Assembly (NCBI GenBank): GCA_030531905.1
Contig: JAUNMG010000002.1
Location: 46,104-95,727 of the forward strand
DNA: 49,624 bases
Source: a bacterium
Lineage (GTDB): Bacteria; Bacillota_I; Bacilli_A; RF39; UBA660
Direction of reading: 5' to 3'
The notes beneath the pieces were generated by a model. The model was not told the origin of the DNA. It saw only the letters and a program-made list of their open reading frames with translations, and did no database searches. The stretch's first letter is position 1. Every line of letters starts with the position of its first letter. Shown piece after piece: positions 23,705-33,536 of the stretch. The position numbers and the translations under genes are program-made.

Positions 23705-24778
23705 CTACATCATATCTTTAAATAGTCCATAAATATATTTTTCAATATCGAATACTTCTAAGTCATCCTTAGCTTCACCAAGGCCAATATATTTAACAGG
23801 CAATCCTACTTCTTCTTTGATTGCTAAAACGATTCCACCTTTAGCTGTACCATCTAGTTTAGTTAAAACTATACCTGTTATATTAGTAATTTCTTTAAAA
23901 CTTTTAGCTTGGCTAATTCCATTTTGACCAGTAGTCGCATCAAGAACTAATAGTGTTTCATCAGCTCCACCTTCTATTAAAGAAGCGATTACTTTATTCA
24001 TTTTTTCTAATTCTTTCATTAAGTTAACTTTATTTTGAAGTCTTCCTGCAGTATCAACAAGTACAACATCATATTTTTCGCTTATAGCTTTAGATACACC
24101 ATCATAAACAACACTAGCTGGATCACTACCTTCTTCTTTTGAACAGAAATCAACATTAACTTTTTGACTCCAATCTTTTAATTGTTCTATCGCTCCAGCT
24201 CTAAAGGTATCTGCTCCAACTAATAAAACTTTCTTACCTTCTTCTTTTAATTTATAAGCTATTTTTCCAATAGTTGTTGTTTTTCCAACTCCGTTAACAC
24301 CTACAAATAAGATAACTGTAGGTCCAGTTTCTGCAAAATTAATCTTATTTACTAATACCTCATCATTAACATATATAATAAATAATTCATCTACTATAAC
24401 TTCTTTTAATATTTCTGGATCTTCTATTTTTTCATTTCTAACACGAAGTCTTAATTTATCCATAAATTCCATAACTGTATTAACACCAATATCAGCCATT
24501 ATTAGAATCTCTTCTAACTCTTCAAAAAAATCCTCATTAATTTTGTCATACTTATTTGTAAGGTTTACTAATTTTGAAACAAAACCTTCTCTTGATTTAG
24601 TAAGACCTTTTTCATATTTTTTGACATTATTTTTTTTCTTATCTTGCTTTTTTGTCTCACTAGAACTTTTTTTAGAAGATAAGTTTTCTTTCTTGTTAGA
24701 TTCACTACTTACTTGTTCTTCTTCTAAGTCAATATTTTTTTCTTTAAACATATTTTTTAGTTTGTTAAAAATTCCCAT
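23705..24778 (-). CDS. ftsY: Signal recognition particle receptor FtsY
   Basis: A 357-residue SRP receptor GTPase. A charged, Lys/Glu-rich N-terminal region (1-65) for membrane association precedes the N domain, which includes NLTNKYDKINEDFFEELEE. G-domain motifs: GVNGVGKTTTIGKIA, DTAGRLQNK and TKLDGTAKGG. RBS AGGTGATAAC before ATG. First gene of ftsY-ylxM and divergent from rnjA. A -10-like TATAAT lies at 24800-24795. Confidence 0.97.
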   Translation of the reverse strand: MGIFNKLKNMFKEKNIDLEEEQVSSESNKKENLSSKKSSSETKKQDKKKNNVKKYEKGLTKSREGFVSKLVNLTNKYDKINEDFFEELEEILIMADIGVNTVMEFMDKLRLRVRNEKIEDPEILKEVIVDELFIIYVNDEVLVNKINFAETGPTVILFVGVNGVGKTTTIGKIAYKLKEEGKKVLLVGADTFRAGAIEQLKDWSQKVNVDFCSKEEGSDPASVVYDGVSKAISEKYDVVLVDTAGRLQNKVNLMKELEKMNKVIASLIEGGADETLLVLDATTGQNGISQAKSFKEITNITGIVLTKLDGTAKGGIVLAIKEEVGLPVKYIGLGEAKDDLEVFDIEKYIYGLFKDMM

Positions 24779-24865
24779 GTTATCACCTAGAAAAATTATA
24801 TCATAAAAAGAAAATAAAATAAATTCAAATAATTATAAAGTGGTTTATATATTATTGCCTACTTA

Positions 24866-24894
24866 TTTACAAAAACTAACTTTTAGTGTATAAT
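24866..24894 (+). promoter_or_regulatory. rnjA promoter
   Basis: TTTACA (24866-24871) and a perfect TATAAT (24889-24894) are separated by 17 bp, 55 bp upstream of the rnjA start. Confidence 0.75.
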
Positions 24895-24949
24895 CTAGAT
24901 TGGTTAGTTCTTTTGTGTATAAAATTAACTTAAAAAGAAAGGAGTATTT

Positions 24950-26644
24950 ATGAAAGATAATAAACCAAATGAAACAAAAGTAGTTGTTTTAGGAGGTTTA
25001 GGAGAAGTCGGTAAAAATATGTATTGTGTAATGCATAAAGACGATATTGTTATTATTGATGCGGGGATTAGTTTTCCAGAAAGTGATTTGTTAGGGGTTG
25101 ATTATGTTTTACCAGATTTTACTTTCTTAAAGGAAAATGAAGATAAAATTAGAGCTTTACTTATTACTCATGGTCATGAAGATCATATTGGTGCGATACC
25201 ATTTTTACTTAGTCAGATAAATATACCTGCGATATACGCACCTAATCAGGCTAAGGAATTAATAGCTGTAAAACTTGAAGATAAAAATATTCGTTATGAT
25301 AATTTATTCGTATATACCGAAGATTCTAAACTAACTTTTGGAGAAATCAATGTCGAATTCTTCAGAATAACTCACTCTATACCTGATTCACATGGTATAA
25401 GTTTAACAACTCCAAATGGAAGAATTGTTACTACAGGAGATTTTAAATTAGATTTAACTCCAATTGGACCAATGGCTGATTTATATAAAATGGCAACTCT
25501 TGGACATGAAGGAGTAGATTTATTAATAAGTGATTCAACTAATGCTTTAAATGAAGGATATTCAGCATCAGAATCAAAAGTTGATGGGGCTTTAGCTGAA
25601 ATGTTTGATAGATATAAAAACAATCGTATTATAATCGCAACATTTGCCTCAAATATTTATCGTTTAAAACATATATTTGAAACTTGTTATAAACATAACA
25701 GAAAGATTTGTATTTTTGGTAGAAGTATGGAAAATAATATCAATATTTCTATTAATGGAGGATACATCAATCACAAAGAATTATTAGTATCCGCTGAAGA
25801 AGCAAATAATTTAAAACCAAATGAGGTAACAATTTTATGTACTGGTAGTCAAGGTGAACCTTTGGCTGCACTTTCAAGAATATCTAATGGAACTCATCGT
25901 CAAATAAAATTAAGACCTGATGATATTGTAATATTCTCTTCTAGTGCTATCCCAGGAAATGCTTTAAGTATTTCAAAAACTATCAATAAACTATATTTAA
26001 AGGGAGTAAAAGTTTATACAAATACTGCTTTAGCTGACCTACATACATCTGGTCATGCTAATGAAGATGAGTTAAAACTTGCTATCCGTTTATTGAATCC
26101 AAAATATTTAATGCCATTCCATGGAGATTATAGAATGTTAAAAAGACATGCTAATATTGGTATTGATTGTGGTATTCCTAAAGAAAACACTTTTGTCTTA
26201 AAGAATGGTGATTCGCTTTCTTTGGTAAATCATGAAATTACTAGAAGTGAATCAATGCCAGGTGATGACATCTATGTTGATGGTAATCGTATTGGAGAAA
26301 TTGGTGGAGCTGTATTAAAAGACCGCCAAATGATGTCTAGAGATGGTATTTTAGTAGTCATTATTAACGTTGATATGAAACGTCATGAGTTACTTATTAA
26401 ACCAAATATAACAACTAGAGGATTTATTTTAATTAATGAAAACGAAGAACTATTAAAGAAAATAGAAGAAAAAGCAGAAAGTATTTTAAGAAAAGAACTA
26501 TCCGATCATCATTCTACTTTCGCTTCTATAAAGTCAAACCTAACTAGTGAGTTATATTCATATATTTCTAAACTTACGGGAAGAAATCCAATCATTTTAC
26601 CAGTAATTATAGACATAAAAAAAGAAGTTCAAACTGAAGTTTAA
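24950..26644 (+). CDS. rnjA: Ribonuclease J
   Basis: A 564-residue metallo-beta-lactamase/beta-CASP RNase acting as a 5'-3' exonuclease and endonuclease in mRNA decay. The metal motif THGHEDHIG is near residues 79-87; the beta-CASP region includes CTGSQGEP; HTSGHA and PFHGDYRM supply later catalytic residues. A C-terminal domain from about 460 is present, giving the usual length of 555-565. RBS AAAGGAG. Whether it is the J1 or J2 paralogue cannot be told from one copy. It ends in a terminator shared with the convergent HExxH gene. Confidence 0.95.
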   Translation: MKDNKPNETKVVVLGGLGEVGKNMYCVMHKDDIVIIDAGISFPESDLLGVDYVLPDFTFLKENEDKIRALLITHGHEDHIGAIPFLLSQINIPAIYAPNQAKELIAVKLEDKNIRYDNLFVYTEDSKLTFGEINVEFFRITHSIPDSHGISLTTPNGRIVTTGDFKLDLTPIGPMADLYKMATLGHEGVDLLISDSTNALNEGYSASESKVDGALAEMFDRYKNNRIIIATFASNIYRLKHIFETCYKHNRKICIFGRSMENNINISINGGYINHKELLVSAEEANNLKPNEVTILCTGSQGEPLAALSRISNGTHRQIKLRPDDIVIFSSSAIPGNALSISKTINKLYLKGVKVYTNTALADLHTSGHANEDELKLAIRLLNPKYLMPFHGDYRMLKRHANIGIDCGIPKENTFVLKNGDSLSLVNHEITRSESMPGDDIYVDGNRIGEIGGAVLKDRQMMSRDGILVVIINVDMKRHELLIKPNITTRGFILINENEELLKKIEEKAESILRKELSDHHSTFASIKSNLTSELYSYISKLTGRNPIILPVIIDIKKEVQTEV

Positions 26645-26658
26645 CTTCTTTTTTTTAT
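26617..26658. terminator. Bidirectional terminator between rnjA and the HExxH gene
   Basis: AAAAAAAGAAGTT and AACTTCTTTTTTT form a 13-bp stem that spans the last codons of rnjA and the stop of the convergent gene. Confidence 0.8.
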
Positions 26659-26892
26659 TTTTTGTAAACTTTTATAATAAGCACTGGAAGTATCCTGATT
26701 GATTTTATTAATTCTATTTAATAACAATTCTTCATTACTCGAACATCTTAAGTATAATAATTCCCATAATAGGGAAGTGTCTTCGTTTTCTATTATTTTT
26801 CCACTCTGATAATAATCATATAAATGGCCAAGTTCATGAATTACAATGCTTCTAGTATAATCATTGATAATTCTTGGAACCTTTGTTTTCAT
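26641..26892 (-). CDS. Small protein with an HExxH zinc-protease-like motif
   Basis: An 83-residue protein. SIVIHELGHLYDYYQSGK near residues 18-35 is a zincin-type HExxH in a predicted helix. The start is ATG at 26892 with GGTGATAAA before it. The same frame stays open upstream, with a coding-like FLYIDNHIEFISPKLIDF, right back to the rny stop codon at 27001, but without a start codon and across a terminator hairpin. It may be the C-terminal remnant of a larger metallopeptidase or a genuine mini-protein. No third zinc ligand can be assigned with confidence. Confidence 0.5.
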   Translation of the reverse strand: MKTKVPRIINDYTRSIVIHELGHLYDYYQSGKIIENEDTSLLWELLYLRCSSNEELLLNRINKINQDTSSAYYKSLQKIKKRS

Positions 26893-26970
26893 TTTATCAC
26901 CCAATTGATAACAACCAGCAAAATCGATTAATTTAGGAGAAATAAATTCTATATGATTATCAATGTATAA

Positions 26971-26998
26971 GAAAAAGTTATTATCACATAACTTTTTC
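26971..26998 (-). terminator. rny terminator
   Basis: GAAAAAGTTATGTGATAATAACTTTTTC on the minus strand folds as a 10-bp stem ending in T residues, directly after the rny stop. Confidence 0.8.
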
Positions 26999-27000
26999 CA

Positions 27001-28554
27001 TTATTTAGCTTCTTCTTGAGCACGAGTTTCACGTACTACTGTAATTTTTACAGTTCCAGGATATTTCATTGTTTCCTCTATTTTTTCTTTTACATCTCTA
27101 GCAATTTTATGAGCTTGTAGGTCATCAACTTCTTCTGGTTTTACAATAACTCTTAGTTCACGACCAGCTTGAACTGCATATGATGTTTCAACTCCAGGAA
27201 TGCTGTTTCCAACTTCTTCAAGTTGAGTAAGTCTTTTAATGTAGTTTTCTAAAGAGTCATTTCTTGCTCCTGGACGAGATGCACTTAAAGCATCAGCAAT
27301 AGCAACTATGACTGCAATAATACTATCAGCTTTTGTATCACCATGATGAGATGCAATTGAATTAATAACAACTTCATCTTCTTTAAATTTCTTAGCTATA
27401 TCCACACCAATTTCAACATGGCTTCCTTCTATTTCATGATCAATTGCTTTTCCAATATCATGTAGTAATCCAGCACGTTTTGCAAGCATTACGTTTTCCC
27501 CAAGTTCAGCTGCAATTAATCCAGAAAGATTAGCAACTTCAATTGAATGTTGTAATGCATTTTGACCATAACTAGTTCTGAAATGAAGTTTACCAATTAT
27601 TTCAATTAATTCCGGATCAAACTTAGTTAATCCAAGTTCAAATGTTGCATCAGTTCCATACTCAATAATCTTTTGTTTCATATCCTTGCAAACTTTATCA
27701 TATAACTCTTCAATTCTTGTTGGATGGATTCTTCCATCTTTGATTAGAGTTTGAAGTGTAACATAAGCAATCTCTCTTCTTAGAGGATCAAAACTTGATA
27801 ATACAACAGCTTCAGGAGTATCATCAATAATTAAATCAACTCCAGTAATTGCTTCAATTGTACGGATATTTCTACCTTCACGACCAATGATTCTACCCTT
27901 CATTTCATCATTAGGTAATTCTACAACTGTAACAGTTTGATCACTAGCTATATCAGCTGCATATTTTTGCATCGATGTAACAATCATTTCTTTAGCTGTT
28001 TTGTCTGCTGTTAATTTTGCTTCGTTTTCTTGTTCTCTGATATATTCAGAGATTTCCTTAGTCATGTTTTCTTTTACTTGTTTCATAACTAAATCTGTTG
28101 CTTTTTCTTTACTAAATCCTGAGATTTTCTCTAGTAGTTCTAGTTGTTCTTTTTTGATTTCTTCCACTTTACTTTTTTCATTTTGGATTTCATCTAAACT
28201 TTCTGTTAATTTAGACTCTCTTTCATCTAAAGCAAGTTCTCTTTTTTGATACATTTCATCACGTTTATCCATGTTAGCTTCACGTTGTAATAATCTTGCT
28301 TCTGAATCTTTTATTTCTTCTTTTTTTTCTTTAATTTCCTTGTCTAATTCCATTTTTAATCTATGTTGTTCTTCTTTTTGTTCTAAAATTGCATCTCTTT
28401 TTAATTTATCAGCATCTTTTTTAGCTTGATTAAGAAGTTTTTCTATTTTTTTAGAAGTTGTGTTTTCTTTAAATAAGTTAACTATAAAAGTTATACCTAT
28501 ACCTGCTACTAATCCAACTATTATAAGTAAAATGGAGAATACTATATCATTCAT
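27001..28554 (-). CDS. rny: Ribonuclease Y
   Basis: A 517-residue endoribonuclease that starts mRNA decay at the membrane. N-terminal membrane segment 3-25, long coiled coil 30-200, KH domain with [15 protein letters not shown] near 210-225, then the HD domain with [11 protein letters not shown] near 360. The start MNDIVF at 28554 follows GGAGGTATAT; a longer frame runs into the RBS. It has its own TTGACA/TACAAT promoter. Confidence 0.96.
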   Translation of the reverse strand: MNDIVFSILLIIVGLVAGIGITFIVNLFKENTTSKKIEKLLNQAKKDADKLKRDAILEQKEEQHRLKMELDKEIKEKKEEIKDSEARLLQREANMDKRDEMYQKRELALDERESKLTESLDEIQNEKSKVEEIKKEQLELLEKISGFSKEKATDLVMKQVKENMTKEISEYIREQENEAKLTADKTAKEMIVTSMQKYAADIASDQTVTVVELPNDEMKGRIIGREGRNIRTIEAITGVDLIIDDTPEAVVLSSFDPLRREIAYVTLQTLIKDGRIHPTRIEELYDKVCKDMKQKIIEYGTDATFELGLTKFDPELIEIIGKLHFRTSYGQNALQHSIEVANLSGLIAAELGENVMLAKRAGLLHDIGKAIDHEIEGSHVEIGVDIAKKFKEDEVVINSIASHHGDTKADSIIAVIVAIADALSASRPGARNDSLENYIKRLTQLEEVGNSIPGVETSYAVQAGRELRVIVKPEEVDDLQAHKIARDVKEKIEETMKYPGTVKITVVRETRAQEEAK

Positions 28555-28599
28555 ATATACCTCCATTAGAATATAATTTTTAAATCATAATCTAATTCT

Positions 28600-28628
28600 A
28601 TTGTAGAGTTATTTTTTTTTATTGTCAA
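28600..28628 (-). promoter_or_regulatory. rny promoter
   Basis: On the minus strand TTGACA (28628-28623) and TACAAT (28605-28600) are 17 bp apart, 46 bp before the rny start. Confidence 0.75.
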
Positions 28629-28643
28629 GCTAAACAAAATTTA

Positions 28644-30041
28644 CTAGTCAAAATATGATTTTATTACTTCATAGTCTGAATAAGGAACTCTTTTATCTTC
28701 AAGAGCCATATAATTATCTCTACCTTTACCAATAATTAAAATATAATCATCTTTTTTAGCATTACTTAAGGCATAATTAATAGCTTCTTTTCGATCTACT
28801 ATTCTTGTATAATTATTCTTGTTTGTATCTTTTAACATATCATCAATAATATCATCAACTTTTTCATATCTAGGATCATCCATTGTGAAAACAACAAAAT
28901 TGGCATTATCTAATAAATATGAACCTATCTTACTTCTTTTTTCTTTTTCTCTACCACCAGCAGAACCAGTAACTACTACTATTCTTTTATTGTAGTTCTT
29001 AACGTTTTCAATTAGGTTCTTAATTCCATTTAAAGTATGAGCATAATCTAAAATAATATGATAATCTGTTTTAAAATTTAATTCTTCACTTCTTCCAGAA
29101 ATTGGTTTTAATTTTCTTATATACTTAATGATTTCTTCTGCACTATATCCTTCTAAAACGCAAACTATAAATCCTACTGTTAAATTATAGATGTTATATT
29201 CAAAAGGATAAGGACTTTCTATTTCATAAATTTTGTTTAAATATTTTATTTTAAATGTTGTTTTAGAATCTAAATTAATATCAAGTATTTGAAAATCTGC
29301 TCGACTATTTTTACCATATGTATATATTTTATGACTACTAGCGATATCTTTTAAAACCTCATCGTCACTATTTAAAATAATTACTCCATCTTTATCTAAG
29401 TAATTAATTAGTTTTAATTTAGAATTAATATAGTTTTCTAAAGTTTTATGAATGTTTAAATGATCTTCCGTAATATTTGTATATATAGCATACTTAAATT
29501 TAAAGGAATCTACTCTATCATGAAGTAGGGCTTCACTAGATGTTTCCATTACAACGCTTTTACAATTAGCATCTCTTAAAGAAGAAAAACACTTATACAA
29601 ATATTCTTTACTAGGAGTTGTATTTTCAGTTTTTTGTTTTATATTATTATAGCAAATACCATTAGTACCAAGATATGCATTTTTTGTAAAATTGGAAAGT
29701 AATTGGTGAATAATTGTTGCAGTTGTTGTTTTTCCATCTGTTCCTGTAATACCAATTAATTCTAAGTCATTATTATAATTGTAAAATTCTTTGCAAAGTC
29801 TTGTTAACTCTTCATTTAAATTAGCAACTTTAATACAAGGAACACTTTTTTCTAGAAGTTTATCACTAACAATAGCAGAACATCCTGCTTTAATTGCATC
29901 ATCAACAAATTCACTATGGTCAACATAAAAACCTTTTATTGCTACAAACAAATCTCCTGATTCAATATTCCTAGAATCAGTTTTTATATCTCTAATAGGA
30001 ATATGTTTTTCACCTTTATATAAATCATCTAAATACTTCAT
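28644..30041 (-). CDS. murE: UDP-N-acetylmuramyl tripeptide synthetase MurE
   Basis: A 465-residue Mur ligase that adds the third amino acid to UDP-MurNAc-dipeptide. N-terminal DSRNIESGDLFVAIKG binds the substrate. The ATP site is ITGTDGKTTTATI near residues 99-111. TTPSKEYLY and SSEALLHDRVD follow. The specificity loop reads MDDPRYEK where meso-DAP enzymes have DNPR and Lys enzymes usually have DNPA or similar; the Arg favours meso-DAP. The start at 30041 follows GGAGGTTTTGTT and overlaps the upstream AIM24-like stop as ATGA. murE is outside any visible dcw cluster. Confidence 0.92.
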   Translation of the reverse strand: MKYLDDLYKGEKHIPIRDIKTDSRNIESGDLFVAIKGFYVDHSEFVDDAIKAGCSAIVSDKLLEKSVPCIKVANLNEELTRLCKEFYNYNNDLELIGITGTDGKTTTATIIHQLLSNFTKNAYLGTNGICYNNIKQKTENTTPSKEYLYKCFSSLRDANCKSVVMETSSEALLHDRVDSFKFKYAIYTNITEDHLNIHKTLENYINSKLKLINYLDKDGVIILNSDDEVLKDIASSHKIYTYGKNSRADFQILDINLDSKTTFKIKYLNKIYEIESPYPFEYNIYNLTVGFIVCVLEGYSAEEIIKYIRKLKPISGRSEELNFKTDYHIILDYAHTLNGIKNLIENVKNYNKRIVVVTGSAGGREKEKRSKIGSYLLDNANFVVFTMDDPRYEKVDDIIDDMLKDTNKNNYTRIVDRKEAINYALSNAKKDDYILIIGKGRDNYMALEDKRVPYSDYEVIKSYFD

Positions 30042-30475
30042 AACAAAACCTCCATAGTATTGTATGCAAAAAAAGCTGATTTTTGACAAATTACTTCTTT
30101 TCCAGGTTCAATATCTATTGGTAGAATAGCTCCCGGGAAACTAGATGCAAATGATATTTCTTGATTATCTTTCATTGCTGTATAAATATTTTGAAATAAA
30201 CTTTCACGAGTAAGCATTCTAGAAAATACTTTTTCAACACCACCATTAGAAGTTGTTTCCATCTTTATATCATTTGTTCTCCATGCCATTAATCCACTTT
30301 CAGAAAAAACTCTATCACCATGATTTAATTTAATAGTTACAAAGGGAAGATTCCCCCCTTTTATCTCATAGTTAACATCCACTGTTTTATGAAGTTCTTC
30401 ACCACAACTAAAACAATATTTACTATTTTCAGAATTTTCTGTTCCACATTTTCCACAAAATATATTATTTGCCAT
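30038..30475 (-). CDS. Zinc-ribbon plus truncated AIM24-like protein
   Basis: A 145-residue protein. N-terminal zinc ribbon CGKCGTENSENSKYCFSCG (residues 8-26), then an AIM24/TIGR00266-type beta-sandwich region: FVTIKLNHGDRVFSESGLMA, then METTSNGG, then ESLFQN and PGAILPIDIEPGKE. The frame stops at QKSAFFAYNTMEVLL, about half way through the usual domain of 200 or more residues. It ends in an ATGA overlap with murE, so murE translation may depend on it. It is either a natural half-domain or a truncated gene kept for coupling. Function of the family in bacteria is unknown. Confidence 0.7.
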   Translation of the reverse strand: MANNIFCGKCGTENSENSKYCFSCGEELHKTVDVNYEIKGGNLPFVTIKLNHGDRVFSESGLMAWRTNDIKMETTSNGGVEKVFSRMLTRESLFQNIYTAMKDNQEISFASSFPGAILPIDIEPGKEVICQKSAFFAYNTMEVLL

Positions 30476-30515
30476 TATTTAATATCTCCTTAAAATAATT
30501 AATCAAGATTAATTT

Positions 30516-31541
30516 TTACATATTTTCACTATTTAAAGAAATCCCGTAATACTCTCTTACCTTTGCTTCTAATTCTTCTTTTAGTTCCTGATTGTCTTTT
30601 AAAAGAAGTTTAACATTTTCTTTACCTTGACCAAGTTTTTCACCATTGTATGAGTACCATGCTCCTGTTTTTTGAATAATTCCAGCTTCTGAACCTAAAT
30701 CAATTATTTCACCTTCACGAGAAACTCCTTCTCCATACATAATATCAACTACTGCTGATTTAAATGGTGGAGCCACTTTATTCTTAACTACTTTAACTGT
30801 TGTTTTATTTCCAACTACTCCATCACCCATTTTTAACTGTTCATTTCTTCTAATATCAAGTCTAACAGAAGAGTAGAATTTTAAAGCTCTACCACCTGGT
30901 GTAGTTTCTGGATTTCCAAACATGACTCCAACCTTTTCTCTCAATTGATTAATGAAAATTGCAGTTGTTTTTGTTTTATTAATTGTACCAGATAATTTTC
31001 TTAATGCTTGAGACATTAATCGAGCTTGTAGTCCAACATGTGAATCTCCCATATCACCATCAATTTCAGCTTGTGGAACTAAAGCTGCTACTGAATCAAT
31101 TACTACAATACTAACTGCTTCACTACGAACTAAAGCCTCACATATTTCTAGAGCTTGTTCTCCTGTATCTGGTTGAGCTAGTAATAAATCATTTATATTT
31201 ACTCCTAATTTTTTCGCATATTCAGGATCTAAAGCATGTTCTGCATCGATAAATGCAGCACGACCTCCTGCTTTTTGTTGTTCTGCTATTGCTTGTAATG
31301 CAAAAGTTGTTTTACCACTTGATTCTGGACCATAAATTTCAATAATTCTTCCCCTAGGATAACCACCAACACCTAATGCTATATCTAGAGATAAACATCC
31401 ACTAGAGCATACATCCACTTTCATGTGAGTGTTATCTCCAAGTTTCATAATTGAACCCTTACCAAATTGTTTTTCAATATCACTTAAAACTTGTTCAAGT
31501 GCCTTATCTTTGTTTGTTTCTTTTTCTACTTGTTTTGCCAT
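30516..31541 (-). CDS. recA: Recombinase RecA
   Basis: A 341-residue strand-exchange ATPase. Walker [10 protein letters not shown], Walker [12 protein letters not shown]1/L2 loops with [15 protein letters not shown] and [16 protein letters not shown]. Length and C-terminal acidic region are normal. RBS GGAGG before ATG. It has its own promoter with a LexA-type box and lies behind the pgsA terminator in the usual rodZ-pgsA-recA order; cinA, often between pgsA and recA, is absent. Confidence 0.98.
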   Translation of the reverse strand: MAKQVEKETNKDKALEQVLSDIEKQFGKGSIMKLGDNTHMKVDVCSSGCLSLDIALGVGGYPRGRIIEIYGPESSGKTTFALQAIAEQQKAGGRAAFIDAEHALDPEYAKKLGVNINDLLLAQPDTGEQALEICEALVRSEAVSIVVIDSVAALVPQAEIDGDMGDSHVGLQARLMSQALRKLSGTINKTKTTAIFINQLREKVGVMFGNPETTPGGRALKFYSSVRLDIRRNEQLKMGDGVVGNKTTVKVVKNKVAPPFKSAVVDIMYGEGVSREGEIIDLGSEAGIIQKTGAWYSYNGEKLGQGKENVKLLLKDNQELKEELEAKVREYYGISLNSENM

Positions 31542-31572
31542 ATTTTCCTCCTTGCAAATCGCTTACAATATA

Positions 31573-31623
31573 ATCTTAACTTATTTTTTAGAAAATTGCA
31601 AGCGTTTTTCGAACAATTGTTTT
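31573..31623 (-). promoter_or_regulatory. recA promoter with LexA/DinR-like box
   Basis: On the minus strand TTGCAA (31601-31596) and TAAGAT (31578-31573) are 17 bp apart. Immediately upstream, 31610-31623 reads CGAACAATTGTTTT on the plus strand, 12 of 14 positions of the Bacillus LexA consensus. Confidence 0.6.
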
Positions 31624-31627
31624 ATTT

Positions 31628-31666
31628 TATTTAAAAATAAAATTTCTTACTTTTAAATAAGAAATT
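31628..31666 (-). terminator. pgsA terminator
   Basis: AATTTCTTA/TTTAAAAG/TAAGAAATT followed by TTATTTTT on the minus strand, just after pgsA. Confidence 0.75.
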
Positions 31667-31686
31667 CTATCTATTTATATTATAGT

Positions 31687-32292
31687 CTAATTTAAAACTT
31701 TTTCCTTAGGAAAAATAATATTTTTATTTAAAACAAAATATTCAATAGCTGAAATAATAGCCATTATTGTTGCAAAATATAAGAAGAAATCAGAAACTCT
31801 TATATTCCATGCTTCAAACGGAAGATTATAAAAGAAAGTTAAAACTGTTCCAACCATTAATGTTGCTGTTTTAATTTTTCCACTTTTAATTGCTGCAACT
31901 ACTTTTCCTTTAGCTGCTGCTTCCATTTTTATAGCATCAACTACGATATCTCTTAGAACGATAACAACAGGAACAATAACTGAAATAAATCCTTGAGATG
32001 CTAAAATTATTAACACTGAATCAACTAAGATTTTATCAGCAATAGCGTCTAACATTTTTCCTGTATCTGTTACTTGATGATTTTTTCTTGCTAAATATCC
32101 ATCAACAAAATCTGTAATACTAGCAATTATGAATATAACTCCAGCTACCACATATTGGATTTTTACTGCTACTCCCATTACTAAGTATTTAGGCCACTCA
32201 ATACCAACTGCATAGAATGGAAATGTTAAAATAAATATTACGACAAATGTTAAGATAATTCTTAACACTGTTAATTTAGTAGGCAAATTCAT
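31687..32292 (-). CDS. pgsA: CDP-diacylglycerol-glycerol-3-phosphate 3-phosphatidyltransferase
   Basis: A 201-residue integral membrane enzyme that makes phosphatidylglycerophosphate. The CDP-alcohol phosphotransferase motif D-G-x2-A-R-x8-G-x3-D-x3-D is complete (DGYLAR near residues 64-69, then GKMLDAIADK). About five or six membrane helices. The start MNLPTKL at 32292 follows AAGGAGGATGTTT, and the gene overlaps rodZ by 17 nt. Confidence 0.95.
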   Translation of the reverse strand: MNLPTKLTVLRIILTFVVIFILTFPFYAVGIEWPKYLVMGVAVKIQYVVAGVIFIIASITDFVDGYLARKNHQVTDTGKMLDAIADKILVDSVLIILASQGFISVIVPVVIVLRDIVVDAIKMEAAAKGKVVAAIKSGKIKTATLMVGTVLTFFYNLPFEAWNIRVSDFFLYFATIMAIISAIEYFVLNKNIIFPKEKVLN

Positions 32293-32770
32293 AAACATCC
32301 TCCTTATTTATACCTCTTAAAACTTCATTATGAACTGGTTTTTTATTTAATAATGTAAAAATTAAATATCCAAGAATAATTATTATAGCTATAATTCCTA
32401 CTGTATATATTAATGGTCTATAATTAAATTTTTCTTTGTATTCTTTAGTATATGGAGATTGAATTTTCTTTTCTTCTTTCTCTTCAATTCTTTTTTTTGC
32501 TTCCAAAATATCATCTAACGAAATCTTTGATGTATGTTCAAATAAAAATTCATTAAACTCATCTGCCACTTCATTAGGATCTAATCCTAAGTATTTAGCA
32601 TAATTTTTCATGTATTCTTTTAATTTATAAACATCTTTGAAAGCTTTTATGTTTCCATTTTCTATATTTTCCAGTTGTGATGCAGAAAGTTCATTATCTT
32701 CAGCTGCTTCTTCAAGACTAACACCATTGTTTATTCTTACGTCTTTTAAGTACTCTCCTAATTCTTTCAC
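32276..32770 (-). CDS. RodZ-like helix-turn-helix membrane protein
   Basis: A 164-residue protein. HTH_25 domain at 1-65 (YLKDVRINNGVSLEEAAEDN, then LSASQLENIENGN), a charged linker, and one membrane helix near 123-143 (IYTVGIIAIIIILGYLIF). This is the YmfM/RodZ layout, a MreB-linked cell-shape factor; the periplasmic C-terminal domain is reduced to about 20 residues. GTG at 32770 is chosen as the start because AGAGGTG lies 6 nt upstream. rodZ-pgsA-recA is conserved in Bacilli. Confidence 0.8.
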   Translation of the reverse strand: MKELGEYLKDVRINNGVSLEEAAEDNELSASQLENIENGNIKAFKDVYKLKEYMKNYAKYLGLDPNEVADEFNEFLFEHTSKISLDDILEAKKRIEEKEEKKIQSPYTKEYKEKFNYRPLIYTVGIIAIIIILGYLIFTLLNKKPVHNEVLRGINKEDVYEFAY

Positions 32771-32805
32771 ACATAACACCTCTTTTACAAATTAAAAAAA
32801 AATAA

Positions 32806-33143
32806 TACTTTATAAGCCATGTTCTGTACCTATTGCTAGGTGACAAACATTTATCTACTGATTGCTCAGTCCCTGACTCGGTTGTTATTCCCTAATCAAA
32901 GCTCCCCTACCATAATTTGGGTTTCTCACTCGCGGGGTTTACCACGTTTCACTTTTTAGTTTCCTAAAACATCGTCACTGCGGCACTTTTCAGAAGAAGA
33001 CCATATCTTAAAGACTTAGGTCTTTACTTCGCCGTTAGAGTTTTCTCTACTTCAGGTTATTTTTTCCCTGAACACGAACACTACGTTCATTTCAGAACGT
33101 GTGAGCATGGACTTTCCTCTATATCAAAGATATAGCGTTTGTC
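32806..33143 (-). ncRNA. rnpB: RNase P RNA, class B
   Basis: The minus strand contains GAGGAAAGTCCATGCTCACA near its 5' end and ACAGAACATGGCTTATAA near the 3' end, the universal P4 flanks. The 338-nt size and internal helices fit the Bacillus-type (B) RNA. A T9 run follows. It lies directly downstream of gpsB on the same strand, as in Bacillus. End points are approximate to about 10 nt. Confidence 0.92.
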
Positions 33144-33149
33144 AAAGTA

Positions 33150-33479
33150 TTATTCATCTTTACCATATACCATTTTCTCTAATTTAGATAGTCTACGTAA
33201 TAGATCTACATTAGTTACTTCAGGCATATCACTATTTGTTCTGGCAATTTCTGCATTCATTTTCATATTTCTAATCTCTTGTTTAAGATTCATTATTTCT
33301 CCAAGTAAATCAGCTTTTTCTTTTTCTAAATCATTAATAATAGTATAGAATCTTTCATAATCATTAATAATGATATCTAGATATTGATCAACTTCTTTTA
33401 AGCGATATCCACGAGTATCTATTTTAAACTCTTTTTCAAGGATATCTTGTGGAGAAAGTTCTATCTTGTTCTGATACAT
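33150..33479 (-). CDS. gpsB: Cell division protein GpsB
   Basis: A 109-residue DivIVA-family protein that coordinates PBP1 between septum and side wall. The N-terminal lipid- and PBP-binding domain contains LSPQDILEKEFKIDTRGYR and VDQYLDIIINDYE. A coiled coil follows (45-75), then the C-terminal trimerisation helix with VDLLRRLSKLEKMVYG. The start at 33479 follows GGTGATTACA. Its client PBP1 is encoded 1 kb away. Confidence 0.93.
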   Translation of the reverse strand: MYQNKIELSPQDILEKEFKIDTRGYRLKEVDQYLDIIINDYERFYTIINDLEKEKADLLGEIMNLKQEIRNMKMNAEIARTNSDMPEVTNVDLLRRLSKLEKMVYGKDE

Positions 33480-33536
33480 TGTAATCACCAATCCCTTATA
33501 TCATTATTATACAATATTGTAGATTTTTGTCAATTC

